64,000 bases of DNA from Bacteroidales bacterium UBA1195. Its GTDB lineage: Bacteria; Bacteroidota; Bacteroidia; Bacteroidales; WCHB1-69. The stretch is from positions 14,595 through 78,594 of the forward strand of contig DBYD01000035.1 in NCBI GenBank assembly GCA_002309855.1, in the 5' to 3' direction. Under the pieces are notes generated by a model, which ran no database searches, was not told the origin of the DNA, and saw only the letters and a list, made by a program, of their open reading frames with translations. Below, piece after piece: positions 1 through 8,878 of the stretch (the first letter of the stretch is position 1; each line of letters begins with the position of its first letter). Made by a program: the position numbers and the translations under genes.

Positions 1-1
1 C

Positions 2-3000
2 CTCGAAGGCGGGATTGTTATCCCCGCCATGGCGGAAGACCTCTCCTCTCCGGGGGACCGGGTGACAGTGCGGGACAAATTCATCGTGCGCACCACCGCC
101 GGTGATGAGAGCATCGACAGCACCAAGGACGCGCTCCTGCTTGAGGTGGTGGGCGGATGCGGCAGCCTGGAGAATGAGGCCTTCAAGATTAACGCGCTGC
201 GATGGAACAGGGCCAACGCCATCGACCCGTCCGCATGGGCGTCCGGCAAGACCGGCGGCTACATCACCGGTGCGGTGAGCGGCGGGGTGATCACCGACGG
301 CAGCAACAAGCTCTGCATCGTCCACACCCCGAAATGTGAGGCCGGTGAATACGGCACGGCAGAAAAGAACAACGGCTGGCTGCTGACGGACAGGAATGGG
401 AACAACCTGAAGGTCGGGGACGGCACTGTCGTCGGCGTGTGGTACTGCGCTGCGCTCCCCGCATCCGGTTCAGCGGTGACCGCCGTCACCGAGCACACCT
501 TCACCGGGCACACGGAGCGCTTCTACCTCCCCGATGAGGGGTGGATGGTGGTCGAGCTGGCCTCCGGAGCGACGCTGGCGGACATCTGCTGCCATCTGGC
601 ATGGAGCTATGGCTATGACCAGTTTACTGCATACGCCGCGCCTGCGGAGCTCTCACTTGCAGTCTCCGCACTCACCAGCAAGTTCCAGACGGCAACGGTG
701 AACGGGAAGACCTGCCTTGTGATGCGCGGCATCGAGCAGGGCGTCGGCGGCATCTTCGACCGCGTGACCATCTACCCGGAAGGCGGCGGTACTTATGAGC
801 GCAACATTGCCGCCCAATTGCTGACCGACCTGACATGGACTGAGACCGAGATAGAGGGTGAAGTCGTGGAGGGCGAAGGCGCGGCTGCAAGCGGCTACCG
901 CTATACTGCCTCGCTGCCCACGAGCGGCACCTATGCCGCCCTGCGTGACGGTCTTATCCGTCCGGATGTGGACGGCATGACACTCAACGGCTACAAGCTC
1001 ACATACGACAGCCCTGAACAGATTGATCCGGCCACAGCGTTTGCCGGCAAATATGTGGACTACCAGATTGCCACCCCGGTGGCAGGCACCCACAGCATCA
1101 ACCCTACCGGGAAGCTGCCCAACGACATGGGGACGGAGGAGGTCATCGGCGGAGATAACGCCACCGGCACAATCGTGATCAGCTACATGCGCGGGTTCCG
1201 CGATACGATGCGTGCGCTGTACAACGACTTTAACCGTGCGAGCGCGGAACTCAAGGAGATGGGCTACACCAAACCGCTCTACTGTGTCGGGGAATGGCTC
1301 GCCAATGCCAACACCGCAAGCCCGGCAGACCAGGACAACCCTGATGCGCTGGCCGTGTTCGGCAACCGTGAGTGGGCGCTTGACTGGAGGCCGTTCCTGG
1401 TTGACATGACTGCCGTGGAGGGCGAGACGAAGAAACACCCCGTGATGGAGCTGCGAAAGAACAACTGGCTCCGCGACATCTACGGCAACTGGGCTCCGGT
1501 GGTGGGCATCACCACCGCCATGCGTGACGAATGCATGGCCAACGCCCTCTACACCGATGCGGACTGTACCAGCCAATACTGCGCCGCCGGTGAATACGAC
1601 CCGGAGGCTTTCCTGGCATTATGCCGGATTGAGCTTGTTAACGGGATGAAGGTGCTCACCCACCCGACGCTCTACAAGTCCGCAGCCACCGAGGTCGGCC
1701 ACTACCTTATGCCATGGGAGACTGTTGAGACCAAATATTCCATTTTTGTCGGCAGGAAGGATGAGGTGTATTTGCTTGACAACGTTGTCGGTGCAAGCGG
1801 CAAGGAGTGGAACGGCATCATCGGGGCGAACGCGAATGTGTGGGACGGTGTGGATGCCAGGACATACGCCCTGAAGCCCACCGGCATCTGTCCCAGCCCC
1901 GCAACCGCCATATCCGAGAATGACGTGGTTAAGATCCGCAGTTTCTTCTACAACTACCCCTCCTCGCTGACCGGCGTGAAGGGAAGGACCGGACTCGCCG
2001 GGACGATGTTTTACGGGGACGGCCACTACCCGACATCCGGATACAGCCAGATAACGACCAAAACAAATGCCCGAGCAAACAACCACGTTGCTACCGATCC
2101 TTTTCCTGTCGCTGAAGGCGGATGGCACGCCCGAAACACTTTCCTGCGCTGTATTGAGACAGCCCTTGGCACCAAGAACCTCTGCTCCTCTGCCCGCTAC
2201 AGCAGCGGCATCTCCGCCGTCGATGCGTGCGGCAACGAGGAACAATGGCTTGCAAGTGGCGGTGTCCGCATCAAGGCTACCGGCGACACAAACTGGACAT
2301 ACAAAGGCTGGGGTAATGAAGGCAAAATCTACTACAAGGACGGCAGTTCTTATAAGACCACCAATATGGCGAACCTGCTCACGCAATATGCCCCGCACAG
2401 CAAGACGCTGGAGGCGCAGGTGGCGGTCAGCTTTGCGGTTGAGTTCGGTGTCGCCGCCGGTGAGCATTACATCTTCAACGGCTGCGAGTGGTGGTATGCC
2501 AACCCGACGACTTCCATATTCACACCACCGACCGTGGCTGAAGGATATATGAATGCACGTGTGTTCAAGGTTGTCACCGGCAGTGTCTCCGCCTACAGCG
2601 ATACGGCGGGCACACCGGAGACCTTCACGGTCGAATGCTGCCTCCGCACCGGGCTGGCGCTCGGCTGCGACATGAGCGGCGACATCGGCCCGTGTTGGGG
2701 TGGCGGCTGCGAAATCGTGGGAGAGTGTGTCACAACCCCGGCCAGCGGAAGTTACGGATATACGCTGAAGGTGTATATTGAGCCTGACCAGATGAAATGG
2801 GTGAACGAGGGGAACACCAACGCCAATATCGGAACCAAGTTCCCGTCAGGGTTCGAGGACAAATACCGCTACGTCGGCAGTGTTGTCACCCGCACGAGCA
2901 GCTATATACGCCGCAGGATTCCGAATACGCCGCTGCCGGTCAGCCAGGGCGCAACATATAGCAAAGGCGAATGCGGCTACGGATATATGGCGAACTACTG

Positions 3001-3154
3001 GGGCAGCGCAGGAAAGAAAACCCGCGTGGGTGTCCGGGCAGGCAGCCACGCGAACAACAGTTCCCTGTCGGCGCGGTTTCTGAATGCGAACACCTCCGCA
3101 GGCAACACGTTCAGCTTCTCTTGCGGTTCTGCTCAAGTGCTTTTAGATGTGTGA
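2..3154 (+). CDS. Phage-like structural protein with DGR-target-like C-terminus (partial at left edge)
   Basis: The reading frame is open from the first bases of the window, so the true start probably lies further left; the first internal ATG is at 29. From there 1041 residues follow, rich in Gly, Thr, Tyr and Cys, with no signal peptide. I do not recognise the N-terminal 900 residues beyond a general phage tail/baseplate look. The last ~60 residues (GVRAGSHANNSSLS, ARFLNANTS, then FSFSCGSA) follow the pattern of the C-type-lectin-fold variable region of DGR targets: a GxR start, clustered Asn/Ser codons, and an aromatic-rich end at the C-terminus. If so, it is a receptor-binding protein diversified by adenine mutagenesis. 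No reverse transcriptase or template repeat is visible in the window. The DGR assignment is an inference from pattern only. Confidence 0.55.
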   Translation, partial: LEGGIVIPAMAEDLSSPGDRVTVRDKFIVRTTAGDESIDSTKDALLLEVVGGCGSLENEAFKINALRWNRANAIDPSAWASGKTGGYITGAVSGGVITDGSNKLCIVHTPKCEAGEYGTAEKNNGWLLTDRNGNNLKVGDGTVVGVWYCAALPASGSAVTAVTEHTFTGHTERFYLPDEGWMVVELASGATLADICCHLAWSYGYDQFTAYAAPAELSLAVSALTSKFQTATVNGKTCLVMRGIEQGVGGIFDRVTIYPEGGGTYERNIAAQLLTDLTWTETEIEGEVVEGEGAAASGYRYTASLPTSGTYAALRDGLIRPDVDGMTLNGYKLTYDSPEQIDPATAFAGKYVDYQIATPVAGTHSINPTGKLPNDMGTEEVIGGDNATGTIVISYMRGFRDTMRALYNDFNRASAELKEMGYTKPLYCVGEWLANANTASPADQDNPDALAVFGNREWALDWRPFLVDMTAVEGETKKHPVMELRKNNWLRDIYGNWAPVVGITTAMRDECMANALYTDADCTSQYCAAGEYDPEAFLALCRIELVNGMKVLTHPTLYKSAATEVGHYLMPWETVETKYSIFVGRKDEVYLLDNVVGASGKEWNGIIGANANVWDGVDARTYALKPTGICPSPATAISENDVVKIRSFFYNYPSSLTGVKGRTGLAGTMFYGDGHYPTSGYSQITTKTNARANNHVATDPFPVAEGGWHARNTFLRCIETALGTKNLCSSARYSSGISAVDACGNEEQWLASGGVRIKATGDTNWTYKGWGNEGKIYYKDGSSYKTTNMANLLTQYAPHSKTLEAQVAVSFAVEFGVAAGEHYIFNGCEWWYANPTTSIFTPPTVAEGYMNARVFKVVTGSVSAYSDTAGTPETFTVECCLRTGLALGCDMSGDIGPCWGGGCEIVGECVTTPASGSYGYTLKVYIEPDQMKWVNEGNTNANIGTKFPSGFEDKYRYVGSVVTRTSSYIRRRIPNTPLPVSQGATYSKGECGYGYMANYWGSAGKKTRVGVRAGSHANNSSLSARFLNANTSAGNTFSFSCGSAQVLLDV

Positions 3155-3846
3155 GCCACATTATTAAGCATGCACGCCCTGACTGTAGGGTTGTGTACAA
3201 CGATTTCGACCATTTCTGCGAACGTCTGGCCAATGTCGGTCGCACCAATGAGATGCTCCACGCGCTGCGCCCTATTGTCGCGGAAATCCCACACAAAATG
3301 CGCATTGTGGAGCCCGTGCGTTCCGCTGTTCTGGCGGAAGTGTTACGATGGCACAAGTCCGGCTTTGTGGACTGGATAACAATATCCAGCAACCTGTTGT
3401 TCGTTATGAACTACGTCGGCAGTTATGAGGAGTTCGCAAAAATGACATTCTACAACAGAGTCAGGGTTGTGGACTATGACGTGTCAGGCTATCTGGAAGG
3501 CGTCGAAATCGTTTCAATGGACTACAGACCGCTCTTTGATATGTTCAGGGAAAATGAGGATGTTGTGTTCATACTTGACCCGCCATATCTGTCAACGGAT
3601 TGCAGCACGTACAACAGCTCGGACTATTGGCGTTTGTCCGACTATCTGGACGTGCTGAAATGTCTGCAGGGAACAAACTATGTCTATTATACCAGCAGCA
3701 AAAGTTCCATCGTTGAACTCGCGGAATTCATATCCAGAACTGACCTTCGCGACAACCCGTTCAAAGGAGCGACAATATACAAGCACCCTGTCAAAGGAAT
3801 CGCTCTGAACTACGAAGACATGATGCTCGTGAAAACAGCCGCTTGA
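3130..3846 (+). pseudogene. 5'-truncated D12-class DNA adenine methylase
   Basis: The protein from about 3130 onward matches a phage-type Dam/D12 N6-adenine methyltransferase. Visible are a degenerate motif-I remnant followed by VSHIIKHARPD, then VVYNDFDHF, and the catalytic motif IV DPPYLSTD near the middle. The N-terminal ~30-40 residues with the FxGxG SAM loop are missing. The same frame runs upstream to an ATG at 2971, but only as an out-of-frame overlap with the phage-like gene, giving low-complexity Arg/Gln-rich sequence. This looks like a deletion that joined the 3' end of the variable gene to the body of a methylase. It is probably inactive, unless a remade N-terminus works. A hairpin terminator follows. 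Confidence 0.6.
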
Positions 3847-3858
3847 TGTGAGAAAAAA

Positions 3859-3891
3859 AAAGAGCGTTGCTTGAACTTTGCAACGCTCTTT
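3859..3891. terminator. Rho-independent terminator after the methylase fragment
   Basis: A 12-bp perfect stem, AAAGAGCGTTGC pairing with GCAACGCTCTTT, encloses a 9-nt loop. It is preceded by a run of A, so it is strongest as a terminator on the minus strand, but it sits right after the plus-strand methylase stop and can act in both directions. Confidence 0.7.
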
Positions 3892-3916
3892 AAAACTTCG
3901 CCAAAATCCGTTCACG

Positions 3917-3954
3917 AATGTACATTTCGTTTGAAATTAATGTACATTTCGTTT
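3917..3954. repeat. Two direct copies of a 16-bp motif at a gene start
   Basis: AATGTACATTTCGTTT occurs at 3917-3932 and again at 3939-3954, a 22-bp period (about two helical turns). It covers the ATG of the following gene. Two helically phased copies suggest a protein-binding site, or the annotated start is too early. Confidence 0.5.
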
Positions 3955-5012
3955 TGCGGATTATAGTTGTGCGACCTTTAGAGAGAGGTTTGTATAATCG
4001 ATTTATTGGCGAAGCTCATGAACCACACAAAAAAGACTGGATTCATCTTTTGAACATATTGGAGTTTAAAGGGAAATATGAAAACATAGTAAATCTTTTA
4101 CATTCCATGCCTGTTTGTCTTCGTGAATCAAAATCTTTGGCAGACCGTGATGAAAACCGTGATAAAGACAGCATTATAGATCTGTTGGGAGCATATTGTC
4201 CCAATCAAAACTATGACAATCCTCACATTGAATTGTATTTGACCGATATTGATGTTTCGACCAAAAACAATGAGGAACATTTCAAATGGCTTTTTACCAA
4301 AGTGCTTTTTCACGAATTGGCTCACGCTGCTTTGGATATTTATATGTTGAATCGTAATCGTCAAGAGGCAGAAAGAGTTTCTTATAAAACAGAATTTGAC
4401 CGGTGGCGTGAAGAGTCAATGGCGAATGCCGTCGCACTCCGGATAATAAAAGATTTTGGTAACAAAGATTTCTATGATTATGCCAAAAATTATATGCAAA
4501 CACAACCAAAAGAGTATGCACTCGGCGTTTTGATGGAAGACTTTGGTTATTGGGATTTCAGAAGCGTTTTTCAAGCAAAGGAAGATGGAGTAAATTCCAC
4601 CCTACAACAGGAATGGCTGAAGTATGTTAAAGGCACTCCTGACTGGGAGGGGATGAAAAAATGGAATGAATTATTGAATACTCAGTATGTCTATATCTTT
4701 GAAGGAAAATATTATTCATCGGAAGAAGTATTGGTATTCGACATTGTAAACAAGGTGCTTTCTGACTATGTGAACAAAAATGGAAATAAAATGCCATTTA
4801 ACACATTTAGTTCACTTTTCCCATATATCAGAACTGGTGCAGAGATGTCATACGAACCGACACAAAAGGTCATAGGAGATAGCCGATATAAAGAGTTAAG
4901 ATTAGTTGATGGCAATTATTCCTTGTATTATTTCTGGGACAATGGTTCTCTACATGCGTTTGTGGATGCTAAAAAACTCCATATCAATATAATTGAATAC
5001 AAGAATTACTAA
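3918..5012 (+). CDS. Putative zincin-type metalloprotease (HExxH)
   Basis: I do not recognise a named family. The 364-residue protein has a clear zinc-binding HELAH near residue 138 (LFHELAHAALD), and about 30 residues later REESMANAVALRI, where the Glu could be the third zinc ligand of a gluzincin-like site. No signal peptide is seen, so it is probably cytoplasmic. The coding sequence is much richer in A and T than the genes on either side, which suggests recent transfer. The first ~18 codons overlap a 16-bp direct repeat, so the true start may lie downstream, although no convincing alternative Met appears before residue ~60. It ends at a hairpin terminator and seems to stand alone. Confidence 0.5.
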   Translation: MYISFEINVHFVLRIIVVRPLERGLYNRFIGEAHEPHKKDWIHLLNILEFKGKYENIVNLLHSMPVCLRESKSLADRDENRDKDSIIDLLGAYCPNQNYDNPHIELYLTDIDVSTKNNEEHFKWLFTKVLFHELAHAALDIYMLNRNRQEAERVSYKTEFDRWREESMANAVALRIIKDFGNKDFYDYAKNYMQTQPKEYALGVLMEDFGYWDFRSVFQAKEDGVNSTLQQEWLKYVKGTPDWEGMKKWNELLNTQYVYIFEGKYYSSEEVLVFDIVNKVLSDYVNKNGNKMPFNTFSSLFPYIRTGAEMSYEPTQKVIGDSRYKELRLVDGNYSLYYFWDNGSLHAFVDAKKLHINIIEYKNY

Positions 5013-5063
5013 AAATCCTCATCCTTGTGGCCTATGCCGTAGCCAAGGCCAAGCAGTAAACGT

Positions 5064-5104
5064 AAGGGACATTCTGCAACAGGCAGGGTGTCCCCTTTTT
5101 TTTG
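5064..5104 (+). terminator. Rho-independent terminator
   Basis: The stem AAGGGACA/TGTCCCCTT is followed directly by a run of about nine T. It lies 52 bases after the stop of the HExxH gene. Confidence 0.75.
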
Positions 5105-5358
5105 CCCCCCGTAAAAAATACCTTTTTGCCGACATGATATCCGGGCGGGACGGAATGTCCAAAGCTGGAACCGGATTTCCACAGCTCTGAAAAAGGACAC
5201 TAAAAATCACTGAATAAAATTTACTTTTAGTACAACTTTAAAAAAAAAGTATTCTGAAGGTGAAAAAAGGTTGTTTTTTGGTTAATTTTTGTGAGAAATC
5301 TGTTATATATGATTGCAATCAAAAACCAAAACATCAACTTTTTTCAAATCCAAATACA

Positions 5359-6999
5359 ATGCCTGTAACCAACCAACAAATCACCTTATTAGCCGCCATC
5401 GAGCGTGTCGCCACAAATGCCAAAGCATCGGAACTGGACGATCGGTTCTTCACAACGTGCAAGGAGGAACTGTCATATCTTGCCAACAGCTATGGAATCA
5501 CCCCGTTGCAGGCCGCGCTCTTCTGTGTCTGCATGGAAAAGGGTCCGAATTACATTTATTTCCACGATTTGGCATCCTATCTCAATCTCAACACTATTCG
5601 TATTCTTAGCTATGGTACCGACATCGACGCCCTTGTCCACCGCCGCCTGCTGCGCTACTGCGATACGAAAGACGAAGGCTCTATTGATGTGCCAGCTAAA
5701 GTCATCAAGGCCCTCAAACACAATGAGGTGTACCAGCTACCCAAACACACTGATTTGGACGCCTGTGGTATGATGGAGTATATGAACATGTGGTTTGAAG
5801 ACCTCCACGACGATGCCGTTTCCGCACGTGAGCTGCGCGAAGAGATGAAAGCCATGATTAATGATAACCCACAAGTCGGTCTCGCGCAGAAAGTCAAAAC
5901 CCTCGACCTCAATGACGAAGACGTGCTGCTGCTGCTTTTCTTCTGCCACGAACTCATCAATGACAATGATGACGACATTCGTTTCCATCGGCTCGAAGAC
6001 CTCTTTGACAACATAATTGTCTTCAACCACGCCAAAAACCTCTTGCAACGTGGTGACCATCCTCTTATGCAAAAAAAGCTGATTGAGCATCAATGCGTCA
6101 ACGGCCTTGCCGACAACACCTGTTACAAGCTCACCGAACTGGCCAAGCGCGACCTGCTCGGCGAATTCAATATCAACATCGCCGATGAAAAGCTTGCCGA
6201 TGTGCTGCTGTCTGACAGCATCACCGCCAAAGAACTCTTCTACAGCGAAAGTGTCAGCCGTCAGGTTGACGAATTGTCCGCGTTGTTGGACGCAGGGCAA
6301 TACAAGCAAATTCGCGAGCGGATGAAACAGCGGGGGTTCCGTCAGGGATTCACCTGCCTTTTCCATGGCGGTCCCGGAACGGGAAAGACCGAGACTGTGT
6401 ACCAACTGGCACGCCGCACGGGCCGTCAGGTGATGGTGGTTGATGTGCCGCAGATCAAGAGCAAATGGGTCGGCGAAAGCGAGAAGAACATCAAGGCGCT
6501 CTTTGACCGCTACCGTGCGCTGGTGGAGAAATCAGATGTGGCGCCCATTCTGCTTTTCAACGAGGCTGACGCCATTATCGGCATCCGCAAGCAGGGGGCG
6601 GAAGATGCCGTTGACAAAATGGAGAACACCATCCAGAACATTATTCTGCAGGAGATGGAAAATCTTGACGGTATCCTTATCGCCACCACCAATCTGACTG
6701 AGAACCTTGACAGTGCCTTTGAGCGCCGCTTCCTCTACAAGATACGTTTTGACAAGCCTGATGCCACAGTGCGCAGCAAAATATGGCAGACAAAGATACC
6801 CGAATTGTCCGCGATGGATGCCGACACCATTGCCGGACGTTACAGTTTCAGTGGAGGCCAGATAGAGAATATTGCCCGGAAGTATACTGTCTTCAGCATC
6901 CTCCACGGTGAAACCGGATGCCCGCAAAGTGCCATTATAGAACTCTGTAACAACGAAAAAATAGCTGCAAATAATTCAAGAAAAATTGGTTTTTTATGA
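5359..6999 (+). CDS. AAA+ family ATPase
   Basis: A 546-residue protein if started at the ATG at 5359 (MPVTNQQITLL). An in-frame ATG at 5260 would add 33 low-quality residues. The N-terminal ~300 residues are helical with winged-helix character. The C-terminal AAA+ module shows Walker A GGPGTGKT, a pore-loop-like KSKWVGESEKNIK, Walker B ILLFNEADAI (Asn where Asp is usual), sensor-1 ATTN and Arg-finger region FERRF. It resembles FtsH/CDC48-type AAA modules found in many gut Bacteroidota. Substrate is unknown; the context suggests accessory cargo. The next gene starts close to its stop and may be cotranscribed. Confidence 0.75.
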   Translation: MPVTNQQITLLAAIERVATNAKASELDDRFFTTCKEELSYLANSYGITPLQAALFCVCMEKGPNYIYFHDLASYLNLNTIRILSYGTDIDALVHRRLLRYCDTKDEGSIDVPAKVIKALKHNEVYQLPKHTDLDACGMMEYMNMWFEDLHDDAVSARELREEMKAMINDNPQVGLAQKVKTLDLNDEDVLLLLFFCHELINDNDDDIRFHRLEDLFDNIIVFNHAKNLLQRGDHPLMQKKLIEHQCVNGLADNTCYKLTELAKRDLLGEFNINIADEKLADVLLSDSITAKELFYSESVSRQVDELSALLDAGQYKQIRERMKQRGFRQGFTCLFHGGPGTGKTETVYQLARRTGRQVMVVDVPQIKSKWVGESEKNIKALFDRYRALVEKSDVAPILLFNEADAIIGIRKQGAEDAVDKMENTIQNIILQEMENLDGILIATTNLTENLDSAFERRFLYKIRFDKPDATVRSKIWQTKIPELSAMDADTIAGRYSFSGGQIENIARKYTVFSILHGETGCPQSAIIELCNNEKIAANNSRKIGFL

Positions 7000-7027
7000 T
7001 TCCCAAATTCAAATAAATTCAGAATTC

Positions 7028-7711
7028 ATGAAAGAACAGAAAGATTTTTCATTTTTACCATTTGAAGATTACTCGAATTCACTGCTTTGTAAGTATTCAA
7101 AATCTTATAAAGCAAAAGTTTATGAATACACAAATTGCAGCAATCATAACTTGATTGTTGAGGGCTCCTTTAATAGATTATTGTCTCAAATGAAAGAAAA
7201 AGACTTTGCTATACTTACTGCATATAGAAGTACGTTGACGAAAAAAGAAAACATCATGCGAAATCGTAATCTTCGTGGTATTTTAAATGCTGATGAAATG
7301 GGAGTTCACCAATTGGTCGGTCATTGGAGGGAAAACCCTAATGGCAGTGATTATAGGGATGCCGAAGAAAATGAATTGGTAGATGCTGTTGAACGTTCAT
7401 ACTTTGTCGCCAAACCGGATTCGATGCCATTTGAAAAATTTAAGGGATGTATCTTAAAATGTCTCACAATGGATGGGCAAACACAAGATCCGGCAATTAT
7501 TAGTAAAGGTGGTGATATTTATTGTTTGCATAATACAGGCAGTTTAGAAAAAATTGCAAAAAAAATATCATTAAACAAAATAAATCAAGCATATTCCCAA
7601 TATATAAAACATTTGGACATACCATTTGTGTTTGAAGGGGTTGAAAGACCCGGTTCAAATATGGGTTTGTTTGCGTATGAAAAGAATGGTTTTAAAACCG
7701 TTACACTATAA
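7028..7711 (+). CDS. Hypothetical protein, DUF3293-like pattern
   Basis: This AT-rich 227-residue protein starts at the ATG at 7028. A start at 6986 would overlap the AAA gene by 14 bases and adds weak sequence. The middle reads AILTAYRS, then RNRNLRGIL, then QLVGHWRENPNG. This resembles the DUF3293 pattern of small phage- and plasmid-borne proteins of unknown role, but I recognise it only weakly. It directly follows the AAA+ ATPase, yet base composition differs sharply, so the pair may have been assembled from different sources. Nothing suggests secretion. Confidence 0.45.
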   Translation: MKEQKDFSFLPFEDYSNSLLCKYSKSYKAKVYEYTNCSNHNLIVEGSFNRLLSQMKEKDFAILTAYRSTLTKKENIMRNRNLRGILNADEMGVHQLVGHWRENPNGSDYRDAEENELVDAVERSYFVAKPDSMPFEKFKGCILKCLTMDGQTQDPAIISKGGDIYCLHNTGSLEKIAKKISLNKINQAYSQYIKHLDIPFVFEGVERPGSNMGLFAYEKNGFKTVTL

Positions 7712-7815
7712 AATTCCGAAGATACCAGTACGGACGGTCAGGGACGTGGCATAAATATGGACGGTACACAATATATTCAGAATAATTAAGTTATAACATT
7801 AAAAATCTTTGAAAT

Positions 7816-8241
7816 ATGAGATATATAAGGACAATTCAAGAAATGATTGATGAGCAGGTATCTGAAACTATTAGCCGTATCGATCCGATAACAGAAATGG
7901 CAGTGCCGTTGAATAAATACAAAGTACGTGTCGATGGATTAAGATTTCATCTTGTCAGGAACTGGTGCCTATGCAGATATTGCCAGTTGTTTGATACGAT
8001 GAACATATGTTTCAAGCATTGGATAAATGAATTGGAAGCGGTCATTGAAAAGTTCCTCCGCCTCCATCTCCATCCGCGAGAAGGCGAACCATTTCTTTCC
8101 GAGGTCTTTCAGCGAGGCACCGATGTGATAGACGGAAGAGCAAATTTTTTTTTTTCGTCCACGCGGAATCTGTGTCGGGATTTTGAATACTTTTGCAGTG
8201 TCATAACCGATAATTTGAAACTACTGATACGGCTTGTGTGA
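7816..8241 (+). pseudogene. Chimeric hypothetical ORF, probably a gene fragment
   Basis: The first ~78 residues (MRYIRTIQEMIDEQ, later NWCLCRYCQLFD) look like genuine coding sequence of an unknown family. From about base 8050 the frame runs antisense through a piece of an ORF6N-type gene, so the C-terminal ~60 residues are probably not a real domain. I read it as a truncated gene joined to an unrelated remnant. Expression and function are unknown. Confidence 0.35.
8050..8150 (-). pseudogene. C-terminal remnant of an ORF6N-type gene (copy 1)
   Basis: On the minus strand the frame reads VYHIGASLKDLGKK followed by WFAFSRMEME. As I recall, this is the conserved C-terminal stretch of Bacteroidetes ORF6N-domain proteins. 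Upstream it hits a run of 11 A and loses the frame; downstream it runs on into unrelated sequence. A second, diverged copy of the same stretch is at 8796-8868. Confidence 0.5.
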
Positions 8242-8290
8242 AAACAGTTTGAAGATTTGGTGTGATTAAATGGAATAAAAAGTCAATGCA

Positions 8291-8488
8291 ATGGGAAAAC
8301 AATATAAAAAAGAAAAAAACAAGGTGATTGTGGTTTCGGAGCCGGAACCTGCTTATGGTTTGGCAAAGGGCTGCCAGGTTCCTGTTACAGATTTGTCTGA
8401 AGAGGAGTTGCTGTCAGGCACAATGTCGGTTGACGCCTATTTTGATGAATTGATTTCATTGGTGCGTAAGGACTATGAAAATCTATGA
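8291..8488 (+). CDS. Putative antitoxin of a ParE/RelE-type module
   Basis: A 65-residue, mostly hydrophilic protein with a basic N-terminus (MGKQYKKEKNK) and an acidic end (SVDAYFDELISLV). Such small proteins occupy the antitoxin position in type II toxin-antitoxin operons. Its last 14 bases overlap the start of the next gene, whose product is toxin-like, giving tight translational coupling. The N-terminal part may bind DNA and the acidic end the toxin, but no named DNA-binding fold is evident. The call rests mainly on context. Confidence 0.6.
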   Translation: MGKQYKKEKNKVIVVSEPEPAYGLAKGCQVPVTDLSEEELLSGTMSVDAYFDELISLVRKDYENL

Positions 8489-8783
8489 AGTAAGAATCAG
8501 CCGCTCTGCACGGACTGATATGGACAATTTGCGGGTCTTTCTGGACGAGATGTTGTCGGAGGAGAGGGCTATACGCTATGCCAACAACATGCGGTCTGAA
8601 ATCAAAATGTTGTCCATATATGCTGAATGTAACGGTTGCACAACATCCCGGACATTGCGCATGATTCATCCTAAAGCACGTAGAATGGTGTCTCACAACC
8701 GTCGTTGGATTTATGTTTACCATATTGAGGGAACATATGTGATTGTGGACAGGATTCTTCCTGCAAAGATGAATAAAGGTTAA
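8475..8783 (+). CDS. Type II toxin, RelE/ParE superfamily
   Basis: A 102-residue basic protein. It has the ParE-like start YEVRISRSARTDMDNLRVF, a central helix with conserved Arg/Asn, and a beta-rich end (RRWIYVYHIEGTYVIVDRIL) typical of RelE/ParE fold toxins. ParE members poison gyrase and RelE members cleave mRNA at the ribosome; sequence reading alone does not decide which. It overlaps the preceding antitoxin gene by 14 bases. The module sits between two ORF6N remnants, next to the recF operon border. Confidence 0.75.
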   Translation: MKIYEVRISRSARTDMDNLRVFLDEMLSEERAIRYANNMRSEIKMLSIYAECNGCTTSRTLRMIHPKARRMVSHNRRWIYVYHIEGTYVIVDRILPAKMNKG

Positions 8784-8795
8784 CCTTCCAATCTC

Positions 8796-8868
8796 TTAAT
8801 CGGATTTGGTCATTTCCATCACCTCCTCCGTCCCCATCTCCATCCGTGAGAAGGCGAAGCATTTCAGT
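8796..8868 (-). pseudogene. C-terminal remnant of an ORF6N-type gene (copy 2)
   Basis: The minus strand reads KCFAFSRMEMGTEEVMEMTK to a stop, closely related to the copy at 8050-8150. The frame is closed by a stop a few codons upstream, so only ~23 codons survive. It lies 10 bases beyond the recF stop and marks the edge between accessory and core sequence. Confidence 0.5.
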
Positions 8869-8878
8869 TATCGGCAAC

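Noticed and set aside
653..1576. Long minus-strand ORF inside the phage-like gene
   Set aside because: It lies wholly antisense to a better coding frame and has the His/Val/Arg-rich composition of a shadow frame. The same applies to 1619-2467 (-), 13483-14607 (+), 27827-29149 (+), 30796-32079 (+) and 41238-42200 (-).
2960..3154. Template repeat and reverse transcriptase for the DGR-like target
   Set aside because: I looked along the window for a near-copy of the variable end and for an RT gene and saw neither. Any retroelement core must lie to the left or be lost.
3000..8878. A complete prophage or integrative element at the left end
   Set aside because: No integrase, att-like repeats, tRNA gene or tail/head gene cluster is visible here, only fragments and cargo-like genes.
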